Part shown: positions 61,601-64,000 of the stretch, piece by piece
Position numbering within the stretch: the stretch's first letter is position 1
Layout: each line of letters opens with the position of its first letter
DNA from: a virus
IMG/VR virus record: IMGVR_UViG_3300028422_000919
Coordinates: 338,384 to 402,383 of that record
Strand: one strand, 5' to 3'
Length of the DNA stretch: 64,000 nucleotides
Made by a program: the position numbers and the translations under genes
Notes under the pieces: model-generated
What the model saw: only the letters and a program-made list of their open reading frames with translations
The model's database searches: none
Told to the model about the DNA's origin: nothing

Positions 61601-63728
61601 TGCCGTTCTGGAACGTGATGTCAGGGTTCCGGCTTGGCTGCTGGAAGTCTTCCGCTACGGGAACCGAGAGAGCCGGGTCTTCCAACGGGAACGGGACGGG
61701 ATTGCGTTCGACACACAGGTAGTCCCCGGCCTCAAGTTCCGGGGTTTTCACCCACGTCTCGTTGCCATCCGGGGTACGAACCAGTAGCGGGTGGATGAGA
61801 GAGCCTTCCACCTCGTATCCACGACGAGTCCGCACCTTCAATGTGGGCTTGGGGCCACCATAGTAGAAGTTCTTGACGGGGAGCGCTTCGCCATTGACCA
61901 GCACGGACCAGCCCTCAACGGGAGCCACGCTGTTGGGTTCGGTCAGGCCGGGGTTCATGTCACGGATGGGTGTGAGGCCCTTGTCAGTAACGATGAGGGT
62001 GTCCTCCCGAACGCATTTGCCCACACCAGTGTCTAGGGCACACACCCCATTGTTCCCTCGGGCATCCATCCAAGCTAGAGCCTGCTTCTGCTTGGTCAAC
62101 AGGTCGAATTTTTTGGTCTCGTCGGTGTCCCGGTTCTTCCAGGTTGTCTTGAACCCACCCAGGTTCTCGGCGGCGTAGAACCTCAGGTTCTCTTCAGCCG
62201 TGGCCTGTTCTGCTCTGGCGAGATCCTTGAAGTACGTCTTCACCACATCCAGGGCACCCTTCGAGAGGGACATCCCCTTCAGGCTCTCCTTGATGACGGA
62301 GAAGTCCTTGGGATCGAAGTAGAAGGCGGCAGCCTTGGAACCTTCGACTTTGTGGTAGGTGATGGAGGGAATGCAGCCCCGCTTCGCCCCTGTGTTGCAG
62401 GCCATCGCTTTGATGGCGTTCCTTAGCTCAGCGTACTGGCGGGTTCCCGGGATTTTGAGGAAGAGCTTCTGCTCCTTCTCCACGAATTTCCGGTTGCCGA
62501 TTTTCTTCTCCACGTCCACTTCGGCCGTGGTCACATAGGGTTCCCGGTCTCCAGGATCGATGCGGACGGGGACTTTGCGCTCTCGGCCGTTCTTGGCTTC
62601 GTAGGCATAGGCTGTACCCTCGATGAGCCTCCCCTGGCTATTGACCATGTCGTCGAGGAACACGCCCTTGTAACGCCCAGACACGATGACCTTGACGTGA
62701 TCGATTCGGATCTGTCCCGTCTCCGGGTCCGAGATCATCATCGGATACTTCTTCGTGGCGAAGATCTTGGTAAGGCGACCCTGCTTGGCCTTGTCATCGG
62801 TGAGGGAGTCCCACTCGATGTTGCCTTCAAGTCGGTCCAGCTTCTCGTCGGGGACAGATCGCAAATCTTCGGGAGGGACCTCCGTGCGTGTCGGGACCCT
62901 CCCCAACCTCTCCCGAAACTGCTCCTGTTCCCGCCGTTTGTCCTTATACTCGTCGAATGTGAGGATCTGGCCATCACGGTCGAAGATGACCTTTTCCCCC
63001 GTTTTCGGGTCCTCGCCGATGCTGACGGGCCGCCCCATGACAAAGGACCGACCGGGGATCATCCCCGAAGAAGCGATCTGCTCCTGGATGCCCGCATCGA
63101 TCTCCTGGAGAGCCTGCCCTTTCTGGAGCATGAGCGCATAGCTCTCGGGGTCATCGTCTTTAAGCTGCTCGATGGCCTCCTGCTTGGGAGACATCTTGCG
63201 GAACAGAACCCAACGCTCCTGCCCCCGCTGCTGCGGGCGCATGTAGATACCCTTGTCCCTCGTGATGGCTTCGATGAGGGGAATCATCACGTTGTTGATT
63301 TGGGCCCATGTCGTTGGGTTGTCGGTCCGACCTTGCTCCAGACGCCCCAAGAGAGAGTTGAGCATAGAGCGAGCTTCGGCGATCTGATTGACTACAGCCG
63401 GGCTGAGGAGTCGTTGGTCCACGGGGGACTTCACCCGAATCAGGAGATTTGCCGCCCGCTTGAACTGTTGCCGGAGGTCATCCGGCACCGGCTCCCCCAG
63501 GGAGATCCGCTTGAGCAAGATGTAGAAACGGAAGAACTCCAATCCCCTGACCGTGAATGCCCGTCGAAGTTGAGTCCAGATCGCAGGCGGCAGGTAGTTT
63601 TCCGCCTGCGCTAGCTCTTTCTTGCGGGCCTTCGCCTCGGTGGGGGTCAGCTTGACGGTATCGGGCAAACCCCCACTCCAGGACTCAGCAACCCGTCGAA
63701 TAGCCCCCTCGGTGATCATGCCGGTCAT
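58656..63728 (-). CDS. SNF2-type superfamily 2 helicase with N-terminal motif A and a P-loop intein, 1690 aa
   Basis: Spliced product about 1228 aa. Residues 7-17 (EGAIRRVAESW) carry motif A. Residues 20-540 are a long N-terminal region of unknown fold. The helicase core starts at KQKQALAWMDARGNNGVCAL; the P-loop DTGVGK is interrupted by the intein and continues as TLTAIGMM. Motif II is FFDEAQE (1157-1163), motif III SASP (1187-1190), and late motifs include LGQTYQFGHNLQSFDTVI and RTARSWRQGQEQPVDEV, typical of SNF2 helicases. It may remodel or strip DNA-bound proteins. If motif A is a packaging tag, the helicase is carried in the virion. Confidence 0.82.
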   Translation of the reverse strand: MTGMITEGAIRRVAESWSGGLPDTVKLTPTEAKARKKELAQAENYLPPAIWTQLRRAFTVRGLEFFRFYILLKRISLGEPVPDDLRQQFKRAANLLIRVKSPVDQRLLSPAVVNQIAEARSMLNSLLGRLEQGRTDNPTTWAQINNVMIPLIEAITRDKGIYMRPQQRGQERWVLFRKMSPKQEAIEQLKDDDPESYALMLQKGQALQEIDAGIQEQIASSGMIPGRSFVMGRPVSIGEDPKTGEKVIFDRDGQILTFDEYKDKRREQEQFRERLGRVPTRTEVPPEDLRSVPDEKLDRLEGNIEWDSLTDDKAKQGRLTKIFATKKYPMMISDPETGQIRIDHVKVIVSGRYKGVFLDDMVNSQGRLIEGTAYAYEAKNGRERKVPVRIDPGDREPYVTTAEVDVEKKIGNRKFVEKEQKLFLKIPGTRQYAELRNAIKAMACNTGAKRGCIPSITYHKVEGSKAAAFYFDPKDFSVIKESLKGMSLSKGALDVVKTYFKDLARAEQATAEENLRFYAAENLGGFKTTWKNRDTDETKKFDLLTKQKQALAWMDARGNNGVCALDTGVGKCVREDTLIVTDKGLTPIRDMNPGLTEPNSVAPVEGWSVLVNGEALPVKNFYYGGPKPTLKVRTRRGYEVEGSLIHPLLVRTPDGNETWVKTPELEAGDYLCVERNPVPFPLEDPALSVPVAEDFQQPSRNPDITFQNGNVNIFPVPDRMSPEMGRLLGYIVAEGWTNHHKLFSISQCPEKNPEVRADIEALLHRLLGLETQPDKDIVVMSRFLREYLLRMGVGMGVAKDKAVPEIILRSTKETMRQFIRGLVDAEGHVQGSRANIEFTTASEQLGRELQVLLLRFNVLCSRHPKKVKGFDHTYWRVTITGEDAVRYWQEIGFVSERKQAAFVNTPSSRNSNLDTVPHLAVEVGRLFDEMLIQGDTNVSGFRRQHGPAFYNTVNHVRRGRRNPTYSFLSGMLGKAAALCCHDHPSFKAISHVVDRRFFYDPIEVCEDSVAVVMDIEVDHPSHCFVGNGVINHNTLTAIGMMQKLTRDGLGEIGATYRDPSTGKNIQTNGRFLFVSPGSLKGNLPKEIRGFLERDASTSLLDVVDIISYSEFSRSAASGTIPRSLKAVGYWKSRERGMSPKQGAEGKVWDIQLYTAIFFDEAQELASPSSSKFKSANGIFHPRKILLSASPMEREPEQAYLLAAIANNIDLSSKSEGAKRNRVEMRRFMERFTDRVGGRVVGVKEDPLVKNDLDTWVKSNVFYADKTDVEEFELPALRPETLAVEMDSAVESIYRDVTSTMPRLMRGLVAKFRDRGFAPDGKVIPEARDPEIERAFGLQFRPILKLLNGLSNYPRDAMQDVAHMLETRETPDGKPVPRALWRVLKAWGEKYTPEDLRGIGDRLGNPKLEAMTKTISDKLEAAEGASRALVFADDKKLCRMAGEHLAKTIPGWHVVALNDSINIYSSGGEVHEVAFDVDPREVVRIFRGDEDKARAALSNLQGGKARIPLPFKAKAYRRWPELPAHRLYNVHYKADRWQQFVLKEVVSPNSRIKTCTLLGQTYQFGHNLQSFDTVIHLDRDTFSSENMKQRTARSWRQGQEQPVDEVTIDATFSHDPENLDEFDATLDEIRRWFQSMESDLFDRIIKDAQAKNLGLEWDEITKRDAGNVRLDREVMELMASPYVGRSKPPRT
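60630..62015 (-). mobile_element. Intein in the helicase P-loop, 462 aa, with LAGLIDADG homing endonuclease
   Basis: Enters between Lys and Thr of the Walker A motif (TGVGK, then TLTAIG). First residue Cys (CVREDTLIVTDKG), last residues VINHN, next extein residue Thr: all standard. Homing endonuclease motifs GRLLGYIVAEGW and FIRGLVDAEG keep their acidic residues. The splicing C-terminal block is MDIEVDHPSHCFVGNGVI. P-loops of helicases and terminases are favourite intein sites because they are conserved. Confidence 0.92.
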
Positions 63729-63738
63729 CTCACCCCCC

Positions 63739-64000
63739 TTACCTGAGGCTTCGAGCTTTTGCCCAGGTCATCCTCATCTGGGCGATCCGATCCGTGTATG
63801 CCTTTTTCTTGCTCCTACGGGCGTCATTGGCATCCTGGATAGCTCGAAACGCTGTTGTGAGCTGGTTCAGAAGGGGATCGCCTCCGGACTGAAGGGGCTT
63901 TCCCGACTGTTCTCCCAAAACCTCGTGCTTGGCTTTGGACACTGCGTTGAAGACGGCATTGAACTCATCGTCAGGCAGCCCCTCCAGATGGTCCTGGAGC
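63739..64000 (-). CDS. Partial helical protein, truncated at the right edge
   Basis: The reading frame is open to the end of the window (upstream codons encode LPDDEFNAVFNAVSKAKHEV), so the real start lies beyond 64000; an internal GTG at 63942 is not needed. The visible 86 residues are helical and end in basic YTDRIAQMRMTWAKARSLR. It is 10 bases upstream of the helicase start, likely in the same operon. Function unknown. Confidence 0.6.
   Translation of the reverse strand, partial: LQDHLEGLPDDEFNAVFNAVSKAKHEVLGEQSGKPLQSGGDPLLNQLTTAFRAIQDANDARRSKKKAYTDRIAQMRMTWAKARSLR

Overview
The window is 64 kb of GC-rich DNA (roughly 60% G+C) from a large tailed double-stranded DNA bacteriophage (Caudoviricetes, probably a large-genome lytic phage). 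The evidence is a head-packaging and morphogenesis cluster (terminase, portal, prohead protease, major capsid protein) on the same strand as a nearly self-sufficient replication and recombination set. No ribosomal RNA, tRNA, CRISPR array, integrase, lysis gene or replicative DNA polymerase is visible. The host cannot be named. A cobalamin-type ribonucleotide reductase suggests that the host makes or imports B12. All but one of about 60 genes lie on the minus strand, mostly with ATGA, TGATG or short overlaps, so transcription runs right to left.

Right to left, the layout is as follows. 58-64 kb: a truncated gene, a 1690-residue SNF2-type helicase split by an intein in its P-loop, and two small genes. 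54-58 kb: the only plus-strand gene (winged helix, coiled coil, sigma-like) with its own promoter, a minus-strand sigma-like protein, and a 0.7 kb non-coding stretch with repeated GAAAGTTT-like motifs. 51-54 kb: delta and delta-prime clamp-loader subunits. 46.7-51.1 kb: class II ribonucleotide reductase with two inteins. 43-46 kb: RecD2-like helicase. 38-42 kb: probable single-stranded DNA binding protein, RuvC-like resolvase, RecA, Rad50 N-terminal half. 31-38 kb: Mre11/SbcD, nucleotidyltransferase, Cas4/RecB-like nuclease, zinc and coiled-coil proteins, beta clamp, Rad50 C-terminal half. 27-31 kb: toprim primase-like protein, a degenerate phage metallopeptidase, DnaX, NusG-like factor. 25-27 kb: tandem helix-turn-helix regulator. 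14-26 kb: virion and fibre-like proteins, small terminase candidate, large terminase. 0-14 kb: portal, a 1706-residue multidomain protein, acidic proteins, prohead protease, scaffold-position protein, decoration-type protein, major capsid protein with a strong terminator.

The most interesting signal is a set of two short peptide motifs spread over otherwise unrelated proteins of the virion region and beyond. Motif A has the pattern A-x-x-R-V-A-x-A-(Y/H/F)-x-K-R. Motif B has the pattern L-x-K-L-A-x-x-x-P-x-x-R-x-H-L-x-P-L-L-R. They occur at N termini, at C termini and, for motif A, between the domains of the 1706-residue protein, which carries a 2H phosphoesterase, an HExxH metallopeptidase, a KOW-like domain and a topoisomerase IB with the full catalytic pentad. 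I infer a modular system for loading, and perhaps proteolytically releasing, enzymes in the phage head. Other notable items are a Rad50/SbcC split into two genes about 6 kb apart, and three inteins each placed at an active-site motif.
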